Source: Salinicola corii | GTDB taxonomy: Bacteria > Pseudomonadota > Gammaproteobacteria > Pseudomonadales > Halomonadaceae | Assembly: GCF_008298015.1 (NCBI RefSeq) | Contig: NZ_VTPX01000002.1 | Location: 434,001 to 498,000 of the forward strand | Length of the DNA stretch: 64,000 nucleotides | Reading direction: 5' to 3' | Part shown: positions 11,388 through 19,702 of the stretch, piece by piece | Layout: each line of letters begins with the position of its first letter | Numbering within the stretch: position 1 is the stretch's first letter | Position numbers and translations under genes: made by a program | The notes under the pieces: generated by a model | Told to the model about the DNA's origin: nothing | The model's input: the letters and a program-made list of their open reading frames with translations, nothing else | Database searches by the model: none

Positions 11388-11766
11388 CAGGGGGTTCCTC
11401 CTCATGGCGGCGGCTGGCCTCGGTGGTCGGGCGCCAGCTAGCCTGTCAGGTTCCTTTGCGACGATTCGACAGCGTGCTCCCGGCTGTCGACCGTCTTTCG
11501 ATGGGGTGTCAGTACACCGCTCTTTTGTCTGGGTTTGTCCGGGCTCTGCTGCCACGCCGTGCCCAGCGAGAGACCTGGCTGCCGTTGGCAGTTGTCGAAC
11601 GAACAGGTTGTCGACAATCATCATGGGCACGATAGCATGTATTTTCAATCGGATGCTTCACGACTATCGTCCGGTACGACCTTGAAAGCGCGTCCCATTG
11701 CCTCCAACTTCAGCGTAGCTCGTGGCGAGACACTCTGCCGGGCAACCACAGGGCTGGAGATGACCC
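11388..11766. promoter_or_regulatory. Divergent acnA / CPXCG-protein upstream region
   Basis: No gene seen. The region holds the acnA promoter side and a perfect palindrome TTGTCGACAA at 11608-11617. GTTGTCGA also occurs at 11591-11598 and 11607-11614, 16 bp apart. Such TTGT/ACAA palindromes are typical of FCD-type GntR regulators, so an operator is possible. Confidence 0.35.
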
Positions 11767-11973
11767 ATGCCACAAGATTCGCTCATCGATTGGCCTGTTC
11801 ACTGTCCATACTGCGATGCGCCGTTCTCTTTGCTACTGGATGTGAGCGCGGGCGGTTACGACACCTGGGAGGACTGTGCGATCTGCTGTCAGCCGATTCA
11901 TGTCGTAGTCGAGACGACCCTTTCGGGGGAGCTGCAAGGCGTTACGTTGGCCAGCGACGACGACGTGGTATAA
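11767..11973 (+). CDS. CPXCG motif-containing cysteine-rich protein
   Basis: 68 aa small acidic protein with two cysteine pairs, CPYC near the start and CAICC in the middle, matching the Cys_rich_CPXG family (a zinc-ribbon-like fold of unknown function). A GGAG ribosome site lies about 8 nt before the ATG. It is divergent from acnA and upstream of the peroxiredoxin gene, but separated from the latter by a candidate OxyR-regulated promoter. Function cannot be assigned; a metal-binding role is inferred from the cysteines. Confidence 0.8.
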   Translation: MPQDSLIDWPVHCPYCDAPFSLLLDVSAGGYDTWEDCAICCQPIHVVVETTLSGELQGVTLASDDDVV

Positions 11974-12007
11974 GTCCCTGCCCCGATAGGAAGAGCGAAG
12001 AGGTTCG

Positions 12008-12022
12008 ATAGCCAATTGCTAT
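12008..12022. promoter_or_regulatory. Candidate OxyR half-site upstream of the peroxiredoxin gene
   Basis: ATAGCCAATTGCTAT matches the OxyR consensus half ATAG-N7-CTAT, with symmetric ATAGC/GCTAT arms. The second half expected 7 nt further on (from about 12030) is poorly matched. Confidence 0.45.
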
Positions 12023-12044
12023 ATGATTCATTACGCCAATCAAA

Positions 12045-12073
12045 TTGGCCCATGAGTGGTTAGTCTTTAGTCT
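12045..12073 (+). promoter_or_regulatory. Candidate promoter of the peroxiredoxin gene
   Basis: TTGGCC (12045-12050) and TAGTCT (12068-12073) at 17-nt spacing. The -10 is weak, as expected for an activated promoter. TAAAAT at 12082-12087 is an alternative -10. The OxyR-like site would end adjacent to the -35. Confidence 0.35.
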
Positions 12074-12124
12074 AGCTATTCTAAAATTCGCCACCACACG
12101 ACGACTCAACACAGGAGATGCTTA

Positions 12125-12727
12125 ATGAGCGTACTCGTAGGACGCCAAGCCCCGGATTTCGAAACTGCCGCCGTGATGCCCGACGGTTCCATCAAGGATG
12201 ACTTCCGCCTGTCCGATAGCAACGGCAAGCTGCGTGTGCTGTTCTTCTGGCCGCTGGACTTCACCTTCGTTTGCCCGTCCGAAATCATCGCTCACGACAA
12301 CCGCCTGGCGAAGTTCAAGGAGCTCGGCGTCGAGGTGATCGGTGCGTCCATCGATTCTCAATACACGCACCATGCCTGGCGCAAGACTTCGCCGGACGCT
12401 GGCGGCATCGGCGAAGTCGGCTTCCCTGTCGTGGCCGATGTCAAGCACGAGATCTGCCAAGCCTATGGCATCGAGCACCCGGAAGCCGGCGTCGCGCTGC
12501 GCGCCTCCTTCCTGATCGACGAGGACGGCGTCGTGCAGCACCAGACGGTCAACAACCTGCCGTTGGGCCGCAACGTCGACGAAATGCTGCGCATGGTCAA
12601 GGCGCTCAAGTACCACCAGACCAACGGCGAAGTCTGCCCGGCTGGCTGGGAAGAGGGCCAGGAAGGTATGAAGGACACTGCCGAAGGTGTGGCCAAGTAC
12701 CTGGGCACCTACGCCGGCAACCTGTAA
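12125..12727 (+). CDS. Typical 2-Cys peroxiredoxin (AhpC/Prx1 type)
   Basis: 200 aa cytosolic thiol peroxidase that reduces H2O2, organic peroxides and peroxynitrite. The peroxidatic cysteine is Cys50 in FVCPSE and the resolving cysteine is Cys171 in GEVCPAGW, so it is a typical 2-Cys enzyme. The thioredoxin reductase gene trxB lies just downstream, suggesting electrons come from TrxB/thioredoxin rather than AhpF (none in the window). An OxyR-like half-site precedes it. A structured 3' element and a terminator follow. The ribosome site is CAGGAGATG just before the ATG. Confidence 0.93.
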   Translation: MSVLVGRQAPDFETAAVMPDGSIKDDFRLSDSNGKLRVLFFWPLDFTFVCPSEIIAHDNRLAKFKELGVEVIGASIDSQYTHHAWRKTSPDAGGIGEVGFPVVADVKHEICQAYGIEHPEAGVALRASFLIDEDGVVQHQTVNNLPLGRNVDEMLRMVKALKYHQTNGEVCPAGWEEGQEGMKDTAEGVAKYLGTYAGNL

Positions 12728-12754
12728 GGGAAACACTGTATAAATGTCTGCGCA

Positions 12755-12869
12755 GACGAATCGCTGCGTTGCGCGTGGTGCTGGAGCGCCAGCCCGGTCG
12801 AACCCTCACCTATACCCCATAGGCTCCGGTTCCTGTGCTCCATGCGCCTTGCGCTTCAACCTGCTCGTC
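12755..12869 (+). repeat. Palindromic 3'-end element, copy C (behind peroxiredoxin gene)
   Basis: 115-bp imperfect palindrome. GACGA (12755-12759) pairs with TCGTC (12865-12869). CTGCGTTG (12764-12771) faces GCGCCTTG (12845-12852). GGAGC/GCTCC and GCGCGTGG/CCATGCGC sit inside, and CCTAT/ATAGG (12809-12813, 12819-12823) forms the apex. It shares bracket and size with the elements behind accA and rho, though the sequence differs. Confidence 0.6.
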
Positions 12870-12905
12870 AATTTATTCAATATTTCCTAAGCGGCATGAT
12901 GTCGG

Positions 12906-12929
12906 AGGCGGCCCGTCGGGCCGCCTTTG
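12906..12929 (+). terminator. Intrinsic terminator after the peroxiredoxin gene
   Basis: AGGCGGCCC (12906-12914) and GGGCCGCCT (12918-12926) form a perfect stem followed by TTTG and a T-rich stretch. Confidence 0.8.
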
Positions 12930-13040
12930 TCGTTTCTGGTATCATGCCTGCCAATCGCAGTGTCCTGTGGCATGACTCGGGTTCGGAACATGCCACAGGG
13001 TGTTGAGTAACCATACACACCAACCGAAGCGTTGATCTGA

Positions 13041-14006
<966 letters not shown>

Positions 14007-14026
14007 CGCGAATCATCTCTCCGTCC

Positions 14027-14060
14027 ACGACGAAGCCCGGTTACTGCCGGGCTTCGTCGT
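14027..14060. terminator. Bidirectional hairpin between trxB and slyX
   Basis: ACGACGAAGCCCGG (14027-14040) and CCGGGCTTCGTCGT (14047-14060) form perfect 14-bp arms around TTACTG. No U-run follows on either strand. Confidence 0.65.
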
Positions 14061-14094
14061 GTTCGGGGGAGCGCCGGACAATTGGCTGCCGTGA

Positions 14095-14373
14095 TCAGTA
14101 GTGGGGTGGCAGTTCGTCCTCGGGGCGCGGCATCTCGCCGCCCTGCTCGTCGATGGCCTGACGCTGCTCGTTGAGCCGTTCACGCATCAGCGCATTGACG
14201 CGGCCGAGTCGTTCGAGTTCGGTCGCCTGCTGTCTCACCAGGCGGTCGAGCGTTTCCAGCCAGTCTTCCTGGAATGTCAAGCGGCTCTCGAGTGCATCGA
14301 GGCGAGCTTCCGAGGTCGTACGCGAGGGCGTCTCGACCGTGCTAGACTGCCGACGCTGTGTGTCATCTTTCAT
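14095..14373 (-). CDS. slyX: SlyX family protein
   Basis: 92 aa, almost entirely predicted coiled coil from about residue 22 to 75 (leucine-rich heptads LDALESRL, LETLDRLV, ALMRERL), ending in the family's characteristic PPHY tail. The SlyX molecular function is not established; it is a small cytoplasmic protein conserved in gammaproteobacteria. It is convergent with trxB and divergent from the cold-shock-domain gene. Confidence 0.88.
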   Translation of the reverse strand: MKDDTQRRQSSTVETPSRTTSEARLDALESRLTFQEDWLETLDRLVRQQATELERLGRVNALMRERLNEQRQAIDEQGGEMPRPEDELPPHY

Positions 14374-14491
14374 TCACGGCACCTTTAGTTAGTGAAAGTC
14401 GATTAACGATATTGGGTCTGAAAATCGTTTCCGCTTGCCGAGAAGGCGCGGTGAATTTTCCTTGTTCCGACGTCCAGAGATATGAGAATCC

Positions 14492-14974
14492 ATGAATAGC
14501 AAGGTAATTTTGCGTTGTACGCTGATCAGTCTACTCCTCTCGATACCCTCGCCATTGCTGATCGGTCTTTTGATCACGCTGATCAGCAGCATGCTGGCCA
14601 CCGACCTGACATGGTTTTTGAACGTGGAAGGTGTTTCGGCGATGTATGGTGCGACGGTGATCGCCGTCTTCATCGTTCTGTGGCTGGGCACGTTGGCCAT
14701 GGCTTTGCTGGCGCCAGCGAACCCTCGTGCGGTCACGGCTGCCATGTTGGCAGACGTGGAGAACGACGATCGCGAGCTGGGTGAAGTCAAATGGTTCAAT
14801 GTCAATAAAGGCTACGGCTTCATCACGCGCGCCGACGGTGAGGACGTGTTCGTGCACTTTCGAGCGATCCGGGGCAAGGGCCACCGGACTCTCGCCGAAG
14901 GGCAGAAGGTACGTTACCACGTGATCGAGAACGACCGCGGACTGCAGGCGGACGACGTTACCGTCATCACCTGA
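14492..14974 (+). CDS. Membrane-anchored cold-shock-domain protein
   Basis: 160 aa. Two hydrophobic helices, about residues 10-34 and 50-74, are followed by a complete cold-shock domain at about 96-158. RNP1 is KGYGFITR (106-113) and RNP2 is DVFVHF (118-123). Normal CspA-type proteins are about 70 aa, soluble, and bind single-stranded nucleic acid. Here the same domain is tethered to the inner membrane, probably facing the cytoplasm. No neighbours explain its role. It ends at a strong terminator. Domain call is firm; membrane localisation is inferred from hydrophobicity. Confidence 0.88.
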   Translation: MNSKVILRCTLISLLLSIPSPLLIGLLITLISSMLATDLTWFLNVEGVSAMYGATVIAVFIVLWLGTLAMALLAPANPRAVTAAMLADVENDDRELGEVKWFNVNKGYGFITRADGEDVFVHFRAIRGKGHRTLAEGQKVRYHVIENDRGLQADDVTVIT

Positions 14975-14997
14975 CAGCCTTGGCTGGACTGCTCGAT

Positions 14998-15030
14998 AAC
15001 CCCCGGAGGCCTGTCTTCGGGGGTTTTTCG
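14998..15030 (+). terminator. Intrinsic terminator of the cold-shock-domain gene
   Basis: AACCCCCG (14998-15005) pairs with CGGGGGTT (15018-15025), followed by TTT. Confidence 0.85.
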
Positions 15031-15031
15031 T

Positions 15032-15967
15032 TCAAGCGCCGAAGGACGATGGGGTTTCGTCGACTCCCGCGCGTGCTTCGGCCTCGACGAATACCCGCTT
15101 GACGCCATCGTGGGCCTGTTTGATTTCCCGGTCGAGCTTGGCGATGGCACGCTCGATGCGCTCCGCCGTGGCACTGCGGGCAAAACGAACGCTGAGATTG
15201 ACCAGGATGAAGTTGGGGCCCATGTGCATGGTCAGGACTTCATTGACGCCCTCCACTCCGTCGGCATCCCCCGCCAGTTGGCGGATGCTCTCGACCACGT
15301 GTTGGTTGGCGCTTTCCCCGATCAGCAGGCTCTTGGTCTCCTTGGCAAGCCAGATCGCCGTGCCGCCAAGGATCAAGCCGATGATCACCGAAGCAATACC
15401 GTCGAAGAGCAGAATTCCCGTCCACTGGGAGAGGGCGACACCGGCCAGTGCCACCAGCAGGCCGAGCAGAGCGGCGGAGTCCTCGAAGATCACCACGAAC
15501 ATCGAGGGGTCCTTGCCGCGGTGTACTGCCTCGACGTAGCCCCATTTGCCCTTGGTCTTGCGGAATTCGTTGAGCGCGAAGGCCCAGGACGCGCCCTCGA
15601 ACAGGATGCCCAGCCCGAGCACGACGTAGTTGACCAGTGGCGACTCGATCGGCTCGGGGTTCAAGATGTGGATCACGCCTTCGTAGAGGGAGACGCCGGA
15701 GCCTATCGCGAAGATCAACAGCGCCACCACGAAGCTCCAGAAGTAGACCTCCTTGCCGTGGCCGAAGGGGAATTGGGGACTCGGAGGACGCTTGGCCCGC
15801 TTCATGCCCAGCAGCAATAGAATCTGATTGCCGGTGTCCACCACCGAGTGAATGCCTTCGGAGAGCATGGCGGAACTGCCGGTGATGGCGGCCGCGACGA
15901 ACTTGGTGATCGCGATGAGCAGATTGCCGCCCATGGCGGCGTAGATGACTGGCTTGGATTCCGCCAT
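15032..15967 (-). CDS. Cation diffusion facilitator family transporter
   Basis: 311 aa inner-membrane metal/proton antiporter. Helix 2 has the metal site HSVVD (His40, Asp44) and a FGHGKE loop follows. In the helix-5 region the sequence is FEDSAALLG (Glu162, Asp163) rather than the usual HxxxD, as in SLC30A9-like members. A cytosolic C-terminal domain of about 85 residues ends the protein. CDF proteins usually export Zn2+, Fe2+, Mn2+ or Co2+; the metal is not determinable. It is the last gene of the minus-strand dapD-dapE unit, 49 nt after the hypothetical gene. Confidence 0.88.
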   Translation of the reverse strand: MAESKPVIYAAMGGNLLIAITKFVAAAITGSSAMLSEGIHSVVDTGNQILLLLGMKRAKRPPSPQFPFGHGKEVYFWSFVVALLIFAIGSGVSLYEGVIHILNPEPIESPLVNYVVLGLGILFEGASWAFALNEFRKTKGKWGYVEAVHRGKDPSMFVVIFEDSAALLGLLVALAGVALSQWTGILLFDGIASVIIGLILGGTAIWLAKETKSLLIGESANQHVVESIRQLAGDADGVEGVNEVLTMHMGPNFILVNLSVRFARSATAERIERAIAKLDREIKQAHDGVKRVFVEAEARAGVDETPSSFGA

Positions 15968-16016
15968 GTGAGTGACTCCCTGTCGGATGGGCCGCGTGAT
16001 GGCGGCGACGGCGTGA

Positions 16017-16409
16017 TCAGCGGCCCGAGTCGGGCCACTCTATGGTGCTCTCGCGACCGTCCGGCGTTACCTGCCAGAAACGATCGGGATCGTCGCCGGG
16101 CTGCCAGCCACCCAGCGAGCAGCGGGCCTCGCAACCCAGCTCACGAGCGGCGTCACGCGCGCAGTCGGCATCTCTGAGCCAGGGCGTGGCGTCGCAGTCG
16201 AACCACAGGCTGGCGTAACCATCGGCGGCCCGTTCGACGAGCATGATGCCGATGCTGCGCTCGGCGTCCGTGGTCCTGCCACGCCAGATTCCCTTGCCGG
16301 CCCGGTTCAGCGTCAGAGTGTTGTCGTCTAGAGCCTGCCGTAGCCATTGCGTAATGGCGTCGACGTCGGCAACGGCCAGGTAGATTTCGATATCAGGAAA
16401 ACGCTCCAT
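16017..16409 (-). CDS. Hypothetical protein overlapping dapE
   Basis: 130 aa, acidic, with no signal peptide or membrane segment. Notable features are a Trp-rich C-terminal half ([23 protein letters not shown]) and four cysteines. The start ATG lies inside dapE (17-nt overlap), indicating translational coupling. I do not recognise a family with confidence; the N-terminal pattern ([17 protein letters not shown]) could be an alpha/beta sandwich such as a glyoxalase-like half, but this is a guess. It is probably a real gene given the overlap and codon usage like its neighbours. Confidence 0.65.
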   Translation of the reverse strand: MERFPDIEIYLAVADVDAITQWLRQALDDNTLTLNRAGKGIWRGRTTDAERSIGIMLVERAADGYASLWFDCDATPWLRDADCARDAARELGCEARCSLGGWQPGDDPDRFWQVTPDGRESTIEWPDSGR

Positions 16410-17574
16410 GGGGTCCTCTGGCGAACAGCCGCTCGAGTATTGCCTCGTAGATGCGGCTCAGGGTATCGAGGTCGTCGGCACGGATGCGTTCGTTGACCTG
16501 GTGGATGGTGGCATTGACGGGGCCCAGCTCGATCACCTGCGTGCCCAGTGTAGCAATGAAGCGTCCGTCCGACGTGCCGCCGGAGGTCGAAAGCGCCGGG
16601 CGATGGCCGGTGATCGTCTCGCAGGCACGCCGTGCCGCCTCGAGAAGCTCCCCCTCCGCGGTCAGGAAGGGTTCGCCATTGAGCGTCCAGTCGAGCTGGT
16701 AATCGAGCCCGTGGGCGGCCAGCTTCTGCTCGACCCGTTCGCGCAGTTGCATCTGCGTGACTTCGCTGGAGTAGCGAAAGTTGAACGTCACTTCCAGCTC
16801 GCCGGGAACGACATTGGTGGCGCCGGTTCCCGCATGCAGGTTGGAGATCTGGAAGCTGGTCGCCGGAAAGAAGTCGTTGCCGGCGTCCCATGGCTCGTTG
16901 ACCAGTTCGGACAGAGCGGACAGAGCCTGGTGAATCGGATTGCGGGCCAGATGGGGATAGGCCACGTGACCCTGAATGCCGCGCACCCGCAGCACACCGC
17001 CCAGCGAACCGCGGCGGCCGTTCTTGATCACGTCGCCCAGATGGCTGGTGGAGGAGGGCTCGCCGACGATGCAGTAGTCCAGCGGCTCGTGACGCTCGCG
17101 CAGTCGCTCCACCACGGCCCGGGTGCCGTGTACCGCAGGGCCTTCCTCGTCGGCGGTGATCAGAAAGGCGATTCTGCCGTGGTGGTCAGGATGGGCGGTG
17201 ACGAAGCGCTCGACCGCCGTCACCATTGACGCCAGGCTGCCTTTCATGTCGGCGGCCCCGCGCCCGCAGAGAAAGCCCGCTTCGTCGATGCGCGGCTCGA
17301 ACGGCGGATACTGCCACTCGCTCTCCGGTCCGCTGGGCACCACGTCGGTATGACCGGCAAAGGCGAGCATCGGGCCGTGCTGACCCCGGGTGGCCCAGAA
17401 ATTGTCGATGCCGCCGATCGACATCCGCTCGATCCGGAAGCCGATGCGCTCCAGGTGTTCGATCATCAGCGCCTGGCAGCCGTGATCGTCCGGCGTCACC
17501 GACGGTCGCTGGAGTAACTCGAGAGCCAGTGCCAGCGTGTCGGTAGGCGCGGTCGTCATTGACGCTTGGGGCAT
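16393..17574 (-). CDS. dapE: Succinyl-diaminopimelate desuccinylase
   Basis: 393 aa from the ATG at 17574, chosen because GGAG lies 6 nt upstream; a later ATG at 17559 lacks a ribosome site. It hydrolyses N-succinyl-LL-diaminopimelate to LL-diaminopimelate and succinate for lysine and peptidoglycan synthesis. M20 peptidase-family metal residues are visible in [12 protein letters not shown] and [10 protein letters not shown]. It follows dapD at 31 nt, and the two encode consecutive-pathway enzymes of the succinylase branch. It is a little longer than E. coli DapE (375 aa). Confidence 0.95.
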   Translation of the reverse strand: MPQASMTTAPTDTLALALELLQRPSVTPDDHGCQALMIEHLERIGFRIERMSIGGIDNFWATRGQHGPMLAFAGHTDVVPSGPESEWQYPPFEPRIDEAGFLCGRGAADMKGSLASMVTAVERFVTAHPDHHGRIAFLITADEEGPAVHGTRAVVERLRERHEPLDYCIVGEPSSTSHLGDVIKNGRRGSLGGVLRVRGIQGHVAYPHLARNPIHQALSALSELVNEPWDAGNDFFPATSFQISNLHAGTGATNVVPGELEVTFNFRYSSEVTQMQLRERVEQKLAAHGLDYQLDWTLNGEPFLTAEGELLEAARRACETITGHRPALSTSGGTSDGRFIATLGTQVIELGPVNATIHQVNERIRADDLDTLSRIYEAILERLFARGPHGAFS

Positions 17575-17605
17575 GCGGTTCTCCAGGGCAGCCGGTCGGG
17601 CCGAA

Positions 17606-18631
17606 TCAATTGTGGGCGTGCAGCGCTTCATTGAGAGTGACGGCGCTCTTGTTGGTGCGGCACTCCAGGCGCCCGGTCACCGAGTGGCGAATGAACAGCA
17701 GGTCGTCCTGGCCGGCGAGTTCGCGTGCGGCCACGGTCTGGACGGCTTCACCCCGATCGTCCAGCACGGTGACCTTGGAGCCCGCGGTGACATAGAGGCC
17801 AGCTTCGACGGTGCAGCGGTCGCCGAGCGGGATGCCCAGGCCGGCATTGGCACCGATCAGGCAGTTCTCGCCGATCTTGATCACCACGTTGCCGCCGCCC
17901 GAGAGCGTACCCATGGTCGAGCAGCCGGCGCCCAGGTCGGAGCCCTTGCCGACGAAGACGCCGGCCGAGATACGGCCTTCGACCATGCCGGGCCCTTCGG
18001 TGCCGGCGTTGAAGTTGCAGAAGCCCTCGTGCATGACCGTGGTGCCTTCCCCCAGGTACGCGCCGAGGCGCACGCGGGCAGTGTCGCCGATCCGGATTCC
18101 CTTGGGCACGACGTAGTCGGTCATCTTCGGGAACTTGTCGACGCAGTCCACCGAGAGCGGGCGTCCGGCCAGACGGGCCTTGAGGCGGCGCGCAGGGAGT
18201 TCCTCGACGTCGATGGCGCCTTCGTTAGTCCAGGCGATGTTCTTGAGCAGGCCGAACATGCCATCGAGCTTGACGCCATGGGGCTTGATCAGCCGATGGG
18301 ACAGCAGGTGCAGCTTCAGATAGACCTCCGGCACGCTGGCCGGCGCATGATCGTCGTTCAGGAACACCGCGACCAGCGGGCGCCTGGCATCGACGAACGA
18401 CTCGGCCAGTTCGGCCTGATCGGCGGCGCCAGCTGCTCGCAGCGCCTCGGCGAGGCCGATTGCGTGCTCCGGCAGGAAGCTGACGACTTCCTCGGTCGTG
18501 TCGGCAGCCAGTGCCTGACGTGCGGCGGCGACGAGATCGGCGGCGGGCTGATGCAGCGGAGCCGGATAGTAGACTTCGAGCCAGTCGCCCTGGCTGTTCT
18601 GGGTGCCGATTCCTAGCGCGAAGCTCAACAT
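17606..18631 (-). CDS. dapD: 2,3,4,5-tetrahydropyridine-2,6-dicarboxylate N-succinyltransferase
   Basis: 341 aa from the ATG at 18631, with AAGGA 7 nt upstream. It transfers succinyl from succinyl-CoA to tetrahydrodipicolinate, the first step of the succinylase branch to diaminopimelate. The C-terminal half is a left-handed beta helix of hexapeptide repeats ([18 protein letters not shown] region through [13 protein letters not shown]). It is the long, Pseudomonas-type form, longer than the 274-aa E. coli enzyme. It lies between yffB and dapE on the same strand. Confidence 0.95.
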   Translation of the reverse strand: MLSFALGIGTQNSQGDWLEVYYPAPLHQPAADLVAAARQALAADTTEEVVSFLPEHAIGLAEALRAAGAADQAELAESFVDARRPLVAVFLNDDHAPASVPEVYLKLHLLSHRLIKPHGVKLDGMFGLLKNIAWTNEGAIDVEELPARRLKARLAGRPLSVDCVDKFPKMTDYVVPKGIRIGDTARVRLGAYLGEGTTVMHEGFCNFNAGTEGPGMVEGRISAGVFVGKGSDLGAGCSTMGTLSGGGNVVIKIGENCLIGANAGLGIPLGDRCTVEAGLYVTAGSKVTVLDDRGEAVQTVAARELAGQDDLLFIRHSVTGRLECRTNKSAVTLNEALHAHN

Positions 18632-18699
18632 CGCAGGTTCCTTATCATGTGCGTCGAGGGGTGTCGTGGAAGGTCGTGGGGTCGGCGCGAGCTCGCCCG

Positions 18700-19059
18700 C
18701 TAGGCGAGCGTTGCGTAGCGGGCGGGGTCGAAGCCGACGATCAGGGTGTCCTGGCTGGCAGGGCCGGTGCGCTGCAGTAGCGGGCGCTTCAGCAATGTCG
18801 GGTTGGCCAGCATCAGCTCGCGCGCACGCTCGGCGTCCAGCGGCTCCTTGTCCGCGGCATCGAGCTGTCGCCAGGTGGTGCTGCGGGTGTTCAGCAGTGT
18901 CTGCCAGCCGGCGGTGGCCAGAAAGGCATCCAGTCGTTGCGGATCGAGTCCGTCCTCCCGCAGGTCGTGATAGCGATACGGGATACCCAGCTCGTCGAGC
19001 TGGCGGCGGGCCTTGCGGCAGGTGTCGCAGGTCTTGATGCCGTAAACGGTGATGGTCAT
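18700..19059 (-). CDS. yffB: ArsC/Spx-family protein, YffB-like
   Basis: 119 aa from the ATG at 19059. It has a thioredoxin-like ArsC fold with GIKTCDTCRKA at residues 7-17 and the cis-Pro region RPLLQ near residue 93. The CxxC (Cys11, Cys14) resembles YffB, a glutathione-linked family member of uncertain function, rather than a dedicated arsenate reductase. E. coli also has yffB next to dapE, so the context is conserved. It is first in the minus-strand unit leading into dapD (68 nt). Confidence 0.85.
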   Translation of the reverse strand: MTITVYGIKTCDTCRKARRQLDELGIPYRYHDLREDGLDPQRLDAFLATAGWQTLLNTRSTTWRQLDAADKEPLDAERARELMLANPTLLKRPLLQRTGPASQDTLIVGFDPARYATLA

Positions 19060-19275
19060 GTCGCTGGCCTGTCGGGCGCTGCCGGAGAAGCGGCAGATTA
19101 TAGGCGCCCACGGACGGCGGCTCAAACCCCACCGCTGCGACGCCAGCCGCGTGTCGGTCGGGGCCCGGTCCGACTGGGTGTCGATGAAACGACAGTCGAG
19201 CGTCTCGGGTCGCGCTTGACCTATGGGTGACACCATGGTGCTAGCGTCAAACTTTTCCCTGGGGAGAATTGACGA

Positions 19276-19674
19276 ATGACGACTTCAAAGCGCTGGTTGG
19301 CCGGTATCGCAGCCGCCGGCTCACTGGTGTTTGCCGCCAGTGGTCTGGCTCAGCAGCAGGGCGATGGTCATGGCGACCATCAGGTCCGTTCCGAAGCGTC
19401 CGGACAATCCAGCGAGGCCAGCGAGGCCTACCGTGAGGCGGCGACGAGAATGCAGCACGACATGGAGCTGGCGAACAGCGGTGATCCGGATGTCGACTTT
19501 GCCACCGGCATGCTGGCCCATCACATGGGGGCAGTGGCGATGGCCGAGGTCGAGCTCGATCACGGCAAGGATCCGGAAATGCGAGCGTTGGCTCAAAAGA
19601 TCATCGAGGCCCAGCAGGCCGAGATAGAACAGATGCGGGCCTGGCTGAAAGCCAACCCCGCACCGGCCGATTGA
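19276..19674 (+). CDS. DUF305 family periplasmic protein (CopM-like)
   Basis: 132 aa with a signal peptide (residues 1 to about 25, cleavage near GLAQ). The mature part starts with a His-rich stretch (GDGHGDH) and contains the DUF305 signature FATGMLAHHMGAVAMAE, a ferritin-like helical segment. Some family members bind copper or silver in the periplasm; the paired histidines support metal binding here, but the metal is not shown. It is divergent from yffB and convergent with glnD (28-nt gap). Confidence 0.85.
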   Translation: MTTSKRWLAGIAAAGSLVFAASGLAQQQGDGHGDHQVRSEASGQSSEASEAYREAATRMQHDMELANSGDPDVDFATGMLAHHMGAVAMAEVELDHGKDPEMRALAQKIIEAQQAEIEQMRAWLKANPAPAD

Positions 19675-19702
19675 GGAGGTCTGGAGCTGGCACGACCGGG
19701 CA

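Noticed and set aside
11388-11648. N-terminal extension of AcnA to 1001 aa
   Set aside because: The added residues have no AcnA similarity, and a good ribosome site precedes the ATG at 11387.
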